From Amazonocrinis nigriterrae CENA67 (lineage in GTDB: Bacteria > Cyanobacteriota > Cyanobacteriia > Cyanobacteriales > Nostocaceae): DNA of 64,000 nucleotides. The stretch spans positions 1 through 64,000 of the forward strand of contig NZ_JAECZC010000093.1 in assembly GCF_016056305.1 (NCBI RefSeq). The letters are read 5' to 3'. The position numbers were made by a program, and so were the translations under genes. This document shows positions 36,654 to 44,693 of this stretch, in pieces. The notes beneath the pieces were generated by a model that was given only the letters and a program-made list of their open reading frames with translations, had not been told where the DNA came from and made no database searches. Numbering within the stretch: position 1 is the first letter of the stretch; every line of letters begins with the position of its first letter.

Positions 36654-36857
36654 CTAAAAATTCCCGCTCCTGTAGAGCAAGTTTTTTAAAAAAAGACGTG
36701 CCTGATCAAGTGGAATATGCCTAGGTTTACCTTGGTATACAATCTGATATTCTTTGATGTCCGGGCCATCACCATGTCCAGAAATCAGCTTGCAGCGAAA
36801 AGCTTCTTCAGCAAGCTGTCTTACTTCATCTCTGAGAGAAGCTTGTGTGCTATTCAT
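36654..36857 (-). CDS. small conserved cyanobacterial protein between cphB and cphA2
   Basis: 67 residues from the ATG at 36857, which has AGGA 12 bases upstream (the open frame extends to a TTG 18 bp earlier). It has an N-terminal helix (SLRDEVRQLAEEAFRCKLISG), then GHGDGPDIKEYQIVYQGKPRHIPL and an amphipathic C-terminal helix ARLFLKNLL. I know similar short proteins with the EYQIVYQGKPRH core in several cyanobacteria, but no function is established. Same strand as cphB, 342 bp upstream of it; head-to-head with cphA2. A link to cyanophycin is by position only. Confidence 0.65.
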   Translation of the reverse strand: MNSTQASLRDEVRQLAEEAFRCKLISGHGDGPDIKEYQIVYQGKPRHIPLDQARLFLKNLLYRSGNF

Positions 36858-37172
36858 TCTTTGCTGTTTCCTCAAATCTTCATTATTTAACTATATATTT
36901 TGTAAAATTAAATTACACCTTTCAAAGGTTATATATTTTATAGTTAATCTCTCTGTAAAGAGGAAACTTGATTTACTACTGACTAATGAGGATAAATTAT
37001 GCCTTGAGATAGGTGAAAATGCTTAAAATTAGGTTTAAGCTAAAGTTAACCATATTTATGTCAAACCATTCCCTCGCTTGAAAATCATGTGAGCTAATCT
37101 ACAATCTAGAAGTCTAAGTAACCATAACTTAGAGTCCTAATTTCGGGGTGTTTAGCAGAAGGTTTATCATCA

Positions 37173-39083
37173 ATGGTTCAAGAAAGAAGCGCTAATTTAG
37201 TCCGTATTAATGCTAGAAGAAACGATGTATTCGATATTTTCAACTTCAAGCATTACGCTGGGCCTAACCCGTACTTGGAAACCGGGGCGCTAGTATTTGA
37301 TTTTGCGGTAATTGAGTATAAAGAGCCTCTGCCTATTGAGGATTATGTTTCAATTATTAGCGATCGCTATGCCCACCTGAGCGAACAAACCTATGAATCC
37401 TATGCCCATTTGTTTGCTCAAGTTTTAAGAGAAGTGGGAAAGCTGGATATGGGTTTGCACCTCAATCGTTGGGCTGTCAAAATAGATACAAGACATGCAA
37501 GGATTAGCATCCAATCGCTACATGAACGCACAACCAGAGAGGTGGTTTATTTTGTTTGGGATTGGTTTGAAGCCATTACTCAAGACCAAGACTTCGAGTT
37601 TGATGAACAACTGGTGAAGTTACAAAACAGATTCCGGCAATCTGTGTATGGTGGCCCTACAGTATACGCGCTATTACGAACAGCCTACGAAAAAGGTATT
37701 CCCTGCTTTTATTTGTGGGAAGAAGGATTAATGCAATATGGACTGGGAAGAAAACAGATTCGGGGTGTAGCGACAACATTTAATTGTGATAGTCATTTAG
37801 ATTCGGATTTCACAACCCGCAAGGATGACTGTAAAGCATTTCTCAACACTTTGGGTTTCCCAGTACCCAAGGGTGAGATTGTCATTTCCGAACATGAAGC
37901 TTTAGGAGTAGCCAGAGAAATTGGCTATCCAGTCGCAGTTAAACCCGTGGTAGGTCATAAAGGAATTGGTGTCACCGCTGACGTGCAAGACTCCAGAGAA
38001 CTAGAATCTGCTTATCAAAGGGCATTTGCAGCGATTCCCGAAGACCAGCCTACGCGGATAATTGTTGAGAAAAGTATAAAAGGAAAAGATTTTCGCTTGT
38101 TGTGTGTTAATGGCAGATTCGTCGCCGCCACAGAACGCCGTCCTGCATCAGTTGTTGGTGATGGCTACTTAACAATTGCGGAATTAATTCGTAAAGAAAA
38201 CCGCAAACCTGAACGTTTAGACTCACCAACCTCCCCCATGAGTAAAATTCAGGTTGATGAAGCGATGGAACTGTACCTAGATGAACAGCGTTTGTCATTG
38301 GACAGCGTTATTGAGAAAGGGCGTACTGTTTATCTACGTAAAGTTGCCAATCTTTCAGCTGGTGGTATCAGCATCAATGCCACCCACACAGTTCACGATG
38401 ACAATATTATTTTGGCACAAGACGTTGCCCAGCATTTCCAACTAACTTGTCTTGGCATTGATGTCATTGCCGAAGATTTATCAGAATCTTGGAAAACCAG
38501 CAACTTTGCCATTTTAGAAATCAATGCTGCACCGGGAATTTTGATGCATCTTAACCCTTCTGTTGGTGAAAGCGTTGATGTACCTTCCCATATCCTAGAA
38601 ACCTTTTTTCAGTCGAGTGCAGATGCTAGGATACCGATTATTACCTTTAATAAAATTTCAGTTCAAGAATTGCAAGAAACCATTGACCATATTCTCTTAC
38701 AGCATCCCGAATGGACAGTAGGTGCAATTTGTCGTGATGCCGTTTTTGTGAATCGGTCAAAAAAAGTATTACGCCCTGAATACAACACTAATGTTCAAAC
38801 TTTGCTACGTAATCCCAAATTGGATTTACTGATTGCTGAGTACCATGATGAAATCCTAGAAACAGAAGGTATGTTTTATCAGGGGAGTAATATGGTAGTT
38901 CTGGATAACCCCACCGAAACAGAAATGACGCTGGTGCGGGATGTCCTTGACGGTTCTACTGTAGTGATTAGGAAAGAAAACGACATTTCCATCCGTCGCA
39001 AAGGGCTAATTGAAGACTATAGCTTGGGAGAAGATGAACCATTTACACGGGTTTATTTGAAAGAAATCGGCACAATTTCGTAA
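37173..39083 (+). CDS. cphA2: cyanophycin synthetase 2 (CphA2-type, lacks active Mur-ligase module)
   Basis: A 636-residue relative of cyanophycin synthetase. It has the N-terminal CphA domain (about 1-160), then an ATP-grasp domain (about 215-480) with VAVKPVVGHKGIGVT, VEKSIKGKDFRLLCVNGRF and the metal-binding end FAILEINAAPGI. Full CphA1 is near 870-900 residues and carries a C-terminal Mur-ligase module with a GTNGKTT P-loop; here only a remnant (about 490-636) without that P-loop remains. This is the known plan of CphA2, which joins beta-aspartyl-arginine dipeptides back into cyanophycin with one ATP site. It opens with KHYAGPNPYLETGA rather than the CphA1 start. The neighbouring cyanophycinase makes its substrate, so the pair can interconvert dipeptide and polymer. 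Confidence 0.88.
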   Translation: MVQERSANLVRINARRNDVFDIFNFKHYAGPNPYLETGALVFDFAVIEYKEPLPIEDYVSIISDRYAHLSEQTYESYAHLFAQVLREVGKLDMGLHLNRWAVKIDTRHARISIQSLHERTTREVVYFVWDWFEAITQDQDFEFDEQLVKLQNRFRQSVYGGPTVYALLRTAYEKGIPCFYLWEEGLMQYGLGRKQIRGVATTFNCDSHLDSDFTTRKDDCKAFLNTLGFPVPKGEIVISEHEALGVAREIGYPVAVKPVVGHKGIGVTADVQDSRELESAYQRAFAAIPEDQPTRIIVEKSIKGKDFRLLCVNGRFVAATERRPASVVGDGYLTIAELIRKENRKPERLDSPTSPMSKIQVDEAMELYLDEQRLSLDSVIEKGRTVYLRKVANLSAGGISINATHTVHDDNIILAQDVAQHFQLTCLGIDVIAEDLSESWKTSNFAILEINAAPGILMHLNPSVGESVDVPSHILETFFQSSADARIPIITFNKISVQELQETIDHILLQHPEWTVGAICRDAVFVNRSKKVLRPEYNTNVQTLLRNPKLDLLIAEYHDEILETEGMFYQGSNMVVLDNPTETEMTLVRDVLDGSTVVIRKENDISIRRKGLIEDYSLGEDEPFTRVYLKEIGTIS

Positions 39084-39125
39084 TTTTTTCAACGCAAGTA
39101 ACGCAGAGTCATAACCTTGTATAGG

Positions 39126-39322
39126 TAGCCGTCATCAACTGCGTATACTACAACGAATAAAAACTCTTTGTGACGGGCAGTTTGACGCCAGTTGCTACAA
39201 CGGAGGGAACCTCCGCAACGCACTGGCTCCTCAAGTCGGGGAACCCGCCCACGCAACTGCCCTCGCCTTTGTGTCTTTGTGGTTCTTTGATTTTTTACCA
39301 CAAAGGCATCAAGGCACAAAGT
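39126..39322. repeat. CTTTGTG-type hairpin repeat, copy 3, inverted and interrupted
   Basis: Reverse complement of 33173-33265 with about 80-90 percent match by eye, split by a 94-bp GC-rich element. It contains AGCCGTCATCAACTGCG at its left end and ACCACAAAGGCATCAAGG on its right. Confidence 0.75.
39173..39266. mobile_element. 94-bp GC-rich palindromic element inserted in a repeat, with 7-bp flanking duplication
   Basis: Ends near GGGCAGTT (39175-39182) and AACTGCCC (39255-39262) are inverted. CTTTGTG stands on both sides (39166-39172 and 39267-39273), as a target duplication would. Interior hairpins include GGAGG/CCTCC and GGGTTCCCC-like arms. No coding capacity. Confidence 0.6.
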
Positions 39323-39505
39323 TTTTTAAGCGGCGTACAGCTTTAGATGTTAAAAGTATATTTTATTACATTAAATTCGGTAAGTTTCTTAATTTAGCGA
39401 TAAAAATAAGGTAGGCCGATCGCGTATTCTTTGATGTTGCCTGGGTTTTTACACAGAACTGCAAGATATAAAAGAAGACGCGAAAGGTTAGTGTAAGTAT
39501 TTTAA

Positions 39506-39676
39506 AGCCAAAAAATAGCAGAAAATCTAGCGATCGCCGAAGCTGAACATGTTTCCCAAGTGATTGCTACTTCCATCACCCACGATGCTTATTACGAGCA
39601 AAAATTTATTTCTCTTGAATATTCGGACGAACTGCAAGACTACATCACTAAAAGAGGGCAGCAAATTTGTAATTGA
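39506..39676 (+). pseudogene. unrecognised gene remnant (C-terminal fragment)
   Basis: An open frame of 56 codons without a start codon begins after a stop at 39503-39505 and ends at TGA 39676. Its residues look protein-like: AENLAIAEAEHVSQVIATS, then ITHDAYYEQKFISLEYSDE and LQDYITKRGQQ. Three HIP1-like sites lie nearby. I do not recognise the family, and chance coding cannot be excluded. Confidence 0.3.
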
Positions 39677-39747
39677 AATACCGATTCATCAACCTGAACC
39701 AATGTCGAGTTGGGATACCAAGGTTACTCACCGTCTCTGAATTTAAT

Positions 39748-40050
39748 CTACTCAACTCGTCTGACTTCAAATCCTCGCAAACCTTCTGGTTGTTCGTACT
39801 CAATCACAACCTCTTTCACCACGGCCGCAGGTGGCCCGGAGTGACACCAGCGAATCATCTCTTCCACTACCTCCCGCGCCCCTTCAAAGACTGCTTCTAC
39901 ACGGCTATCGGGGAGGTTTCGCACCCAACCTGTTAATCCCAACTGGCTAGCTGTATCCACAGTGGCATAACGATAGCCGACTCCTTGGACTCGGCCAGAA
40001 ACGAATACATGGGCGCGGATTAGCTTTGGCAAGGATGTGGAATTCTGCAT
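39748..40050 (-). CDS. acyP: acylphosphatase
   Basis: A 100-residue enzyme that hydrolyses the carboxyl-phosphate bond of acylphosphates. The signature GRVQGVGYRYAT (residues 19-30) holds the phosphate-binding loop and catalytic Arg (R27). GWVRNLPDSRVE (residues 41-52) holds the catalytic Asn (N45). The GFEVRR end is typical. The gene stands alone. Its physiological substrate is not known in cyanobacteria. Confidence 0.93.
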   Translation of the reverse strand: MQNSTSLPKLIRAHVFVSGRVQGVGYRYATVDTASQLGLTGWVRNLPDSRVEAVFEGAREVVEEMIRWCHSGPPAAVVKEVVIEYEQPEGLRGFEVRRVE

Positions 40051-40428
40051 AGACTGGTCAATTGTTTACGAGATCCAGTCTACCTAGTTTGTGAATGCAC
40101 AATCTGTTTTTAACTCTAACTTGTATAATTAATCGCGATCGCGATCGCGACGACGCCTGTAGTGGCTGTCTTCTTCATCGAAAGCGGCGGAAAACTTAAT
40201 CCCCGTGTGGGTGGGGTTTTTCATAGTTTGTCTAATGCTTGTTGTGGATAAATCTTCCAGCAGGTGTAGATATCGATAACGATAAAATCATTTTTATGCC
40301 TAGCAATTTCTTAATTAAGGTAATAACAAAATGCTTTTCACCACATAGTTGCTGTATTATCAACATCTTAGATACTTGCATCCCAATTCCCCATTCCCAA
40401 TTCCCAATTCCCCCAATTCTAATTACTT
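40051..40428. other. intergenic region acyP / DUF1823
   Basis: 378 bp between divergent genes. It contains two overlapping HIP1 octamers (40135-40148), a 31-codon minus-strand frame ending in Arg-Asp repeats that I treat as doubtful, and a CCCAATT array (40381-40416) just before the DUF1823 start. Confidence 0.65.
40381..40416 (+). repeat. STRR-type array (CCCAATT/CCCCATT)
   Basis: About five heptamers immediately upstream of the DUF1823 gene, where its leader or promoter would be expected. Confidence 0.85.
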
Positions 40429-40806
40429 ATGTCTAATCTGCCACCACTCAACACAGAAACTATTTGGGCAATTCTCGACGATAAAATTGATGATATTACG
40501 GTCAATCAATTGGTGTGGTACTATTTAGGCTATCGTTATGACTCTTCATCTGAAAAATGGGACAATAGCGAAGTTGCACAAGAATGGCGAGATGAGTACC
40601 AAAAGCCGCCAGATTTTATCGATAGTCGCCCTGCAACAGTCAAGTTAACTCGTTCTATTCCCACAGAAAACAAACAATTACTAAAAGAAAAACTTGGTTT
40701 CAAAGGTTACAAAATCGGTGAATTTGGGCCTCGACAGACTCGCAGGGCGACAGCAGCCAACTGGCTATTAAGCTATTTGCAACAAAATAGCGATAAATTT
40801 GAGTAA
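40429..40806 (+). CDS. DUF1823 family protein
   Basis: A 125-residue soluble protein of a family found in cyanobacteria and plastid-bearing eukaryotes. The family core WAILDDKIDD.TVNQLVW.YLGYRYD is present at about residues 13-37, with KWDNSEVAQEWRDEYQKPPDFI and the C-terminal RQTRRATAANWLLSYL. No function has been assigned. It is monocistronic with a very strong terminator seven bases after its stop. Confidence 0.8.
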   Translation: MSNLPPLNTETIWAILDDKIDDITVNQLVWYYLGYRYDSSSEKWDNSEVAQEWRDEYQKPPDFIDSRPATVKLTRSIPTENKQLLKEKLGFKGYKIGEFGPRQTRRATAANWLLSYLQQNSDKFE

Positions 40807-40812
40807 TTTGTG

Positions 40813-40856
40813 ATAGCAAATATTCGGTATTGTATTACCGAATATTTGCTATTTTG
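40813..40856 (+). terminator. Rho-independent terminator of the DUF1823 gene
   Basis: Perfect 17-bp stem (40813-40829 with 40836-40852) with a 6-nt loop, followed by TTTT. Confidence 0.9.
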
Positions 40857-41099
40857 GTGAAAAATAATATTTAATTGATTATTTTTAAATTTACATCAGG
40901 TGATACTAGGCAGCTACTTATAAAGTCTAACTAGCATAATTTAAACAGTTTTTCAACAATAAATAATCTATTTATAGAGTATAGTTTCATTCGTAAGATA
41001 GAGGAATTCTTGATATAAGTATTTCTGGAGACTGATTGGCAAATTGATTATTTATTTAGAAAATAATCAATATTGAGATTAAATATTCCAAACAATAAT

Positions 41100-42758
41100 A
41101 TGGCAAAACCAATTGAATTTAACTTATTTGCGCCTTACAACAAAGGAGCCACGCTAATAGGTTCTTTTTCTGATTGGCAAGAAATTCCAATGGAGAAAGG
41201 CGAAGATGGTTATTTTCGTACAACTGTTGAATTAGAAGATGGCGAATATGAATATAAATTTCGTGTTCAGTCAAACTCATGGTTTTTAGAACCAGAACAG
41301 TGGGTTGATGTTACAGATCCTTATGCAACTGATATTAATGAGTTGAGTGGCCAAGATAATGGTATTGTTCGGATAAAAGACGGAGAAAGGATTGTCGATA
41401 CCTACGTTTGGCAACACGATGATAAACCTTTACCTGCTGACCACGAGTTAGTAATTTATGAATTACATGTAGGCGACTTCTCTGGTGGCGAGGATGATCC
41501 TTATGCTAGAGGCAAGTATAAACACGTTATTGAAAAGTTAGATTATTTGTGTGATTTGGGAATCAACGCCATTGAGTTGATGCCAGTAAAAGAATATCCT
41601 GGTGATTATAGTTGGGGTTATAACCCTCGTTATTTTTTTGCAACTGAATCTAGTTATGGTGCCACAGCTGGATTAAAGCAGCTCATTGATGAGTGCCATG
41701 CTAGAGGTATTCGTGTGATTATGGATGGTATTTATAACCACTCAGAAGCATCCAGCCCGTTAACTCAAATTGACCATGATTATTGGTATCATCATTCTCC
41801 CCGTGACCCCGATAATAGTTGGGGCCCTGAGTTTAATTACGAACATTATGACGAAAATTTAGATACTTATCCTGCACGTAAATTTATTGGCGATACCATA
41901 CGTTTCTGGATTGAAGAATATCATATTGATGGTATTCGCTATGATGCAGCGCGGCAAATAGCTAACTACGATTTCATGCATTGGGTTGTTCAAGAAGCTA
42001 AAAATACAGCTGGTGCTAAGCCTTTTTATAACATTGCCGAACACATTCCTGAAACTACCAGCATCACTAATGTAGACGGCCCAATGGATGGTTGCTGGCA
42101 CGATAGTTTCTATCACTGTATTTTAGAACATATCTGCGGTGATACATTCGATTTGGAGCGCCTTAAAGATGTGATTGACTGTAAGCGTCAAGGCTTTTTG
42201 GGTGCTACGAATGTAGTAAATTACCTGACTAATCATGATCACAACCATCTGATGGTAGAGTTGGGCGATCGCCAGATTTTTGACGAAGAGGCCTTTAGGC
42301 GAGCTAAACTGGGGGTAGCTATTCTCATGACCGCTGTAGGTGTACCCCTAGTTTGGATGGGCGAAGAATTTGGGGAGTACAAGCCCAAACAACAAGAATC
42401 AGCGAAAATCGATTGGACACTATTAGGTAATGATCTAAATCGTGGCTTGTTTGCATACTACTCAGGTTTGATTAATTTGCGGAAAAATAATCATGCCCTC
42501 TACACAGAAAATATAGATTTCATCCATGAAAATGCAGAAGCTAAGGTATTAGCTTACAGCCGTTGGAATGATGAAGGTTCTCGTGTTGTTGTGGTGACAA
42601 ATTTTTCAGAAAACTTCCTAGCTGGCTACCATGTTCCTAACTTTCCCTGTGGTGGAACATGGCACGAATGGACAGGTGATTATGATGTCGAAGCTGGTGA
42701 CGATGGCATTATAACTGATATCGGGCCATACGAAGCCAAAGTGTTTGTTTGGCAGTAA
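41100..42758 (+). CDS. CBM48-GH13 alpha-amylase-family enzyme, paralogue B
   Basis: A 552-residue paralogue of the enzyme at 33264-34934, matching along the whole length (e.g. both have IGSFSDWQ, TYVWQHDDKPL, CHxRGIRVIMDGIYNH). Catalytic residues: D282 in GIRYDAARQ, E314 in NIAEHIPE, D380 in LTNHDHNH. The CBM48 domain covers about 1-105. The usual IRFDAV nucleophile motif reads IRYDAA here, and HDR reads HDH, so specificity may differ from copy A. I start at the ATG at 41100, which aligns with the start of copy A, rather than the TTG 27 bp upstream. A terminator follows. Cytosolic; probably acts on glycogen-derived glucans together with the debranching enzyme at 45.6 kb. Confidence 0.85.
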   Translation: MAKPIEFNLFAPYNKGATLIGSFSDWQEIPMEKGEDGYFRTTVELEDGEYEYKFRVQSNSWFLEPEQWVDVTDPYATDINELSGQDNGIVRIKDGERIVDTYVWQHDDKPLPADHELVIYELHVGDFSGGEDDPYARGKYKHVIEKLDYLCDLGINAIELMPVKEYPGDYSWGYNPRYFFATESSYGATAGLKQLIDECHARGIRVIMDGIYNHSEASSPLTQIDHDYWYHHSPRDPDNSWGPEFNYEHYDENLDTYPARKFIGDTIRFWIEEYHIDGIRYDAARQIANYDFMHWVVQEAKNTAGAKPFYNIAEHIPETTSITNVDGPMDGCWHDSFYHCILEHICGDTFDLERLKDVIDCKRQGFLGATNVVNYLTNHDHNHLMVELGDRQIFDEEAFRRAKLGVAILMTAVGVPLVWMGEEFGEYKPKQQESAKIDWTLLGNDLNRGLFAYYSGLINLRKNNHALYTENIDFIHENAEAKVLAYSRWNDEGSRVVVVTNFSENFLAGYHVPNFPCGGTWHEWTGDYDVEAGDDGIITDIGPYEAKVFVWQ

Positions 42759-43147
42759 GAAAATACATCTTTACTGAGTCAGCAGTCTCATAAAGTATAA
42801 AGGGGGAGATAATGCCCCCTTTTCTGTTATGAAAATAAAAGAGTTATTATCAGCATTTATTGACATATTTGTCCAAATTATAATCAGAATTTTGTTAATT
42901 AGTTAACTCTTATGTCTATCCTGATTAAGGTAAGTTAAACTTTTTTAAAAAATTATTCTTATCTCTGTGCTTTATGCATCCATGCAGTTATATTAATTAC
43001 TTTTTAATCATTGTGACCCAGAGAACGCAGAGATAAGAGCTAATTGACATAACGACTCTAATGTCTTATGTCTTGGGTTGATGTTGTATCTTTTCATTTA
43101 AAATATGTGTATGATTTTTCGCTCATAGACGAAATAGCAAAGTACAC
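42759..43147. other. intergenic region GH13-B / DAHP synthase
   Basis: 389 bp. After the terminator at 42799-42822 it is AT-rich, with no gene or repeat array that I can see apart from a GAGAACGCAGAG fragment near 43020. Confidence 0.6.
42799..42825 (+). terminator. Rho-independent terminator of GH13-B
   Basis: Stem AAAGGGGG (42799-42806) with CCCCCTTT (42815-42822), 8-nt loop, T-run continuing. Confidence 0.85.
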
Positions 43148-44200
43148 ATGACTCACTCCATGCACCATCAATTATCTAACACTAACATCAAGCATTCTCA
43201 CGTATTATTAACTCCTAGTGAGGTAAAATCAAGATTACCTTTAACGAAATCGGCTGAACAAACTGTTTTAAAATATAGAGAAGAAATACAAAATATCCTG
43301 GATTTTCAGGATAGAAGAAAATTTATAGTGGTTGGGCCATGCTCAATTCACGACCCCAAAGCAGCACTTGAATATTCACAAAAGCTGAAAGCTTTGTCTG
43401 AACGAGTGCAAGACAAATTACTATTGATCATGCGGGTTTACTTTGAAAAACCAAGAACAACAGTAGGATGGAAAGGATTAATTAATGACCCTGATATGGA
43501 TGATTCTTTCCATGTAGAAAATGGTATATTAATTGCACGTCAACTACTGTTAGAAATTACAGAATTGGGACTACCTACTGGCACAGAAGCATTAGACCCA
43601 ATTATACCTCAATACATTAGTGAACTGATCACATGGTCTGCGATCGGGGCACGCACGACTGAATCACAAACTCATCGGGAAATGTCCAGTGGACTTTCGA
43701 TGCCCGTGGGTTTTAAAAATGGTACTGATGGTAATATTCAAGTGGCTTTAAATGCTTTACAATCAGCTAAAAATCCTCATCATTTTCTAGGAATTAATCA
43801 TAAAGGACAAGTCAGTGTCTTTCAAACTAGAGGTAATGCCTACGGTCATGTAATTTTGCGAGGCGGTAATCAGCCTAACTTTGATCCTGTGAATGTCCAA
43901 CAGGTAGAAGATAAATTAAAAGAAGCGAATTTACCACCAAGAATTGTGATTGACTGTAGTCATGGCAATACTAACAAAAACTATAAATTGCAAGCTGCTG
44001 TGTTGGAGAATGTAATTCAACAAATAGTAGATGGCAATACATCAATAGTGGGGATGATGCTGGAATCAAATTTGTATGAAGGTAATCAACCGATGACTGG
44101 CACAAAAGAGGAATTACAATATGGAGTTTCTGTAACTGACAAATGTATTAGCTGGGAAGAGACAGAAAAAATCATTTTAGCTGCCTACGAAAAGCTTTAG
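43148..44200 (+). CDS. 3-deoxy-7-phosphoheptulonate (DAHP) synthase, type I-alpha
   Basis: A 350-residue AroG/AroF/AroH-type enzyme, i.e. the enteric class of DAHP synthase. The diagnostic blocks are FIVVGPCSIHD, MRVYFEKPRTTVGWKGLINDP-type (here split over residues about 97-117), IGARTTESQTHREMSSGL, PVGFKNGTDG, ILRGG, VIDCSHGN and GMMLESNL. It uses an extended N-terminus for regulation instead of the ferredoxin-like domain of the I-beta enzyme at 30961-32019. Two classes in one window suggest separately regulated entries to the shikimate pathway; I-alpha enzymes in cyanobacteria are sometimes tied to secondary metabolism, but no such cluster is visible here. Confidence 0.92.
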   Translation: MTHSMHHQLSNTNIKHSHVLLTPSEVKSRLPLTKSAEQTVLKYREEIQNILDFQDRRKFIVVGPCSIHDPKAALEYSQKLKALSERVQDKLLLIMRVYFEKPRTTVGWKGLINDPDMDDSFHVENGILIARQLLLEITELGLPTGTEALDPIIPQYISELITWSAIGARTTESQTHREMSSGLSMPVGFKNGTDGNIQVALNALQSAKNPHHFLGINHKGQVSVFQTRGNAYGHVILRGGNQPNFDPVNVQQVEDKLKEANLPPRIVIDCSHGNTNKNYKLQAAVLENVIQQIVDGNTSIVGMMLESNLYEGNQPMTGTKEELQYGVSVTDKCISWEETEKIILAAYEKL

Positions 44201-44275
44201 GGGAGTCACCTCCGTGGGCGGGCAATGCCCGACAGCCAAAGGGAGTGGCGTGAGCCAGTGCGCTCTTGTGGTTGA
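44201..44275. repeat. GC-rich palindromic repeat block
   Basis: Contains the hairpin GGGCGGGCAATGCCCG and GAGTGGCGTGAGCCAGTGCGC; parts match the block nested at 8193-8238 in inverted orientation. Confidence 0.6.
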
Positions 44276-44397
44276 AAGACAGTCTTTGCATCTGGCGTTA
44301 TGCACTGCCCACAACGATTATAAAACTTGATGGCAGGGGCTTGCTCGAAGTGCGATCGCACAACACCACAACAAGAGTAGATTGGGGAGACACTCAT
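44206..44397 (-). CDS. possible small zinc-ribbon-like protein ending in repeat sequence
   Basis: 63 codons. The ATG at 44397 has GGGGAGA nine bases upstream. The first about 45 residues look like a real small protein with two cysteine pairs (SCCGVV and RCGQCI) that could hold zinc. From about residue 46 onward the frame runs through a GC-rich palindromic repeat (GCGCACTGGCTC, CGGGCATTGCCCG) which supplies the C-terminus and stop. Either a small gene truncated by the repeat or chance. Family not recognised. Confidence 0.35.
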   Translation of the reverse strand: MSVSPIYSCCGVVRSHFEQAPAIKFYNRCGQCITPDAKTVFQPQERTGSRHSLWLSGIARPRR

Positions 44398-44593
44398 GTG
44401 CGGGTTCTCCCCGCACCGTTACCATCCACGCCAGCTTTAGTTTTTAGCCTTAACTGAACTGTATTCCATTATTGAATACGGTAAATGCAACTAATCTATG
44501 TACGGTTTACCCAATTGTTATGTGATTTTTCTTCAATTACATTACTTGTAGAGAGAAGAAAAAAGCAAACAAAACTTCTCTATATAAAATAAA

Positions 44594-44623
44594 GGTTTGG
44601 TAATTGCTGAATTACCAGAAACC
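44594..44623 (+). promoter_or_regulatory. hairpin in the hsp20 leader, downstream of a TATAAAAT-like box
   Basis: GGTTT and GGTAATT pair with AAACC and AATTACC around a GCTG loop (bulge AG). TATATAAAAT at 44581-44590 could be a -10 box, which would place the hairpin at the 5' end of the transcript, 70 bp before the start codon. No CIRCE element is seen. Confidence 0.35.
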
Positions 44624-44693
44624 TCTAAATCACCTCTAAAACTTTGTTCGATTACCCCTCAAACGAATTAGAAAGTTAAGGAGAAATTGATAT

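Larger units (their letters stand above)
39084..39747. other. intergenic region with interrupted repeat and a gene remnant
   Basis: 664 bp between cphA2 and the acylphosphatase. The left part is an inverted relative of the repeat at 33173-33265 with a GC-rich insert. The right part holds a short open frame that looks like a gene remnant (39506-39676). Confidence 0.65.

Noticed and set aside
39089-39319. 76-codon minus-strand frame after cphA2
   Set aside because: Lies wholly in the interrupted repeat at 39126-39322.
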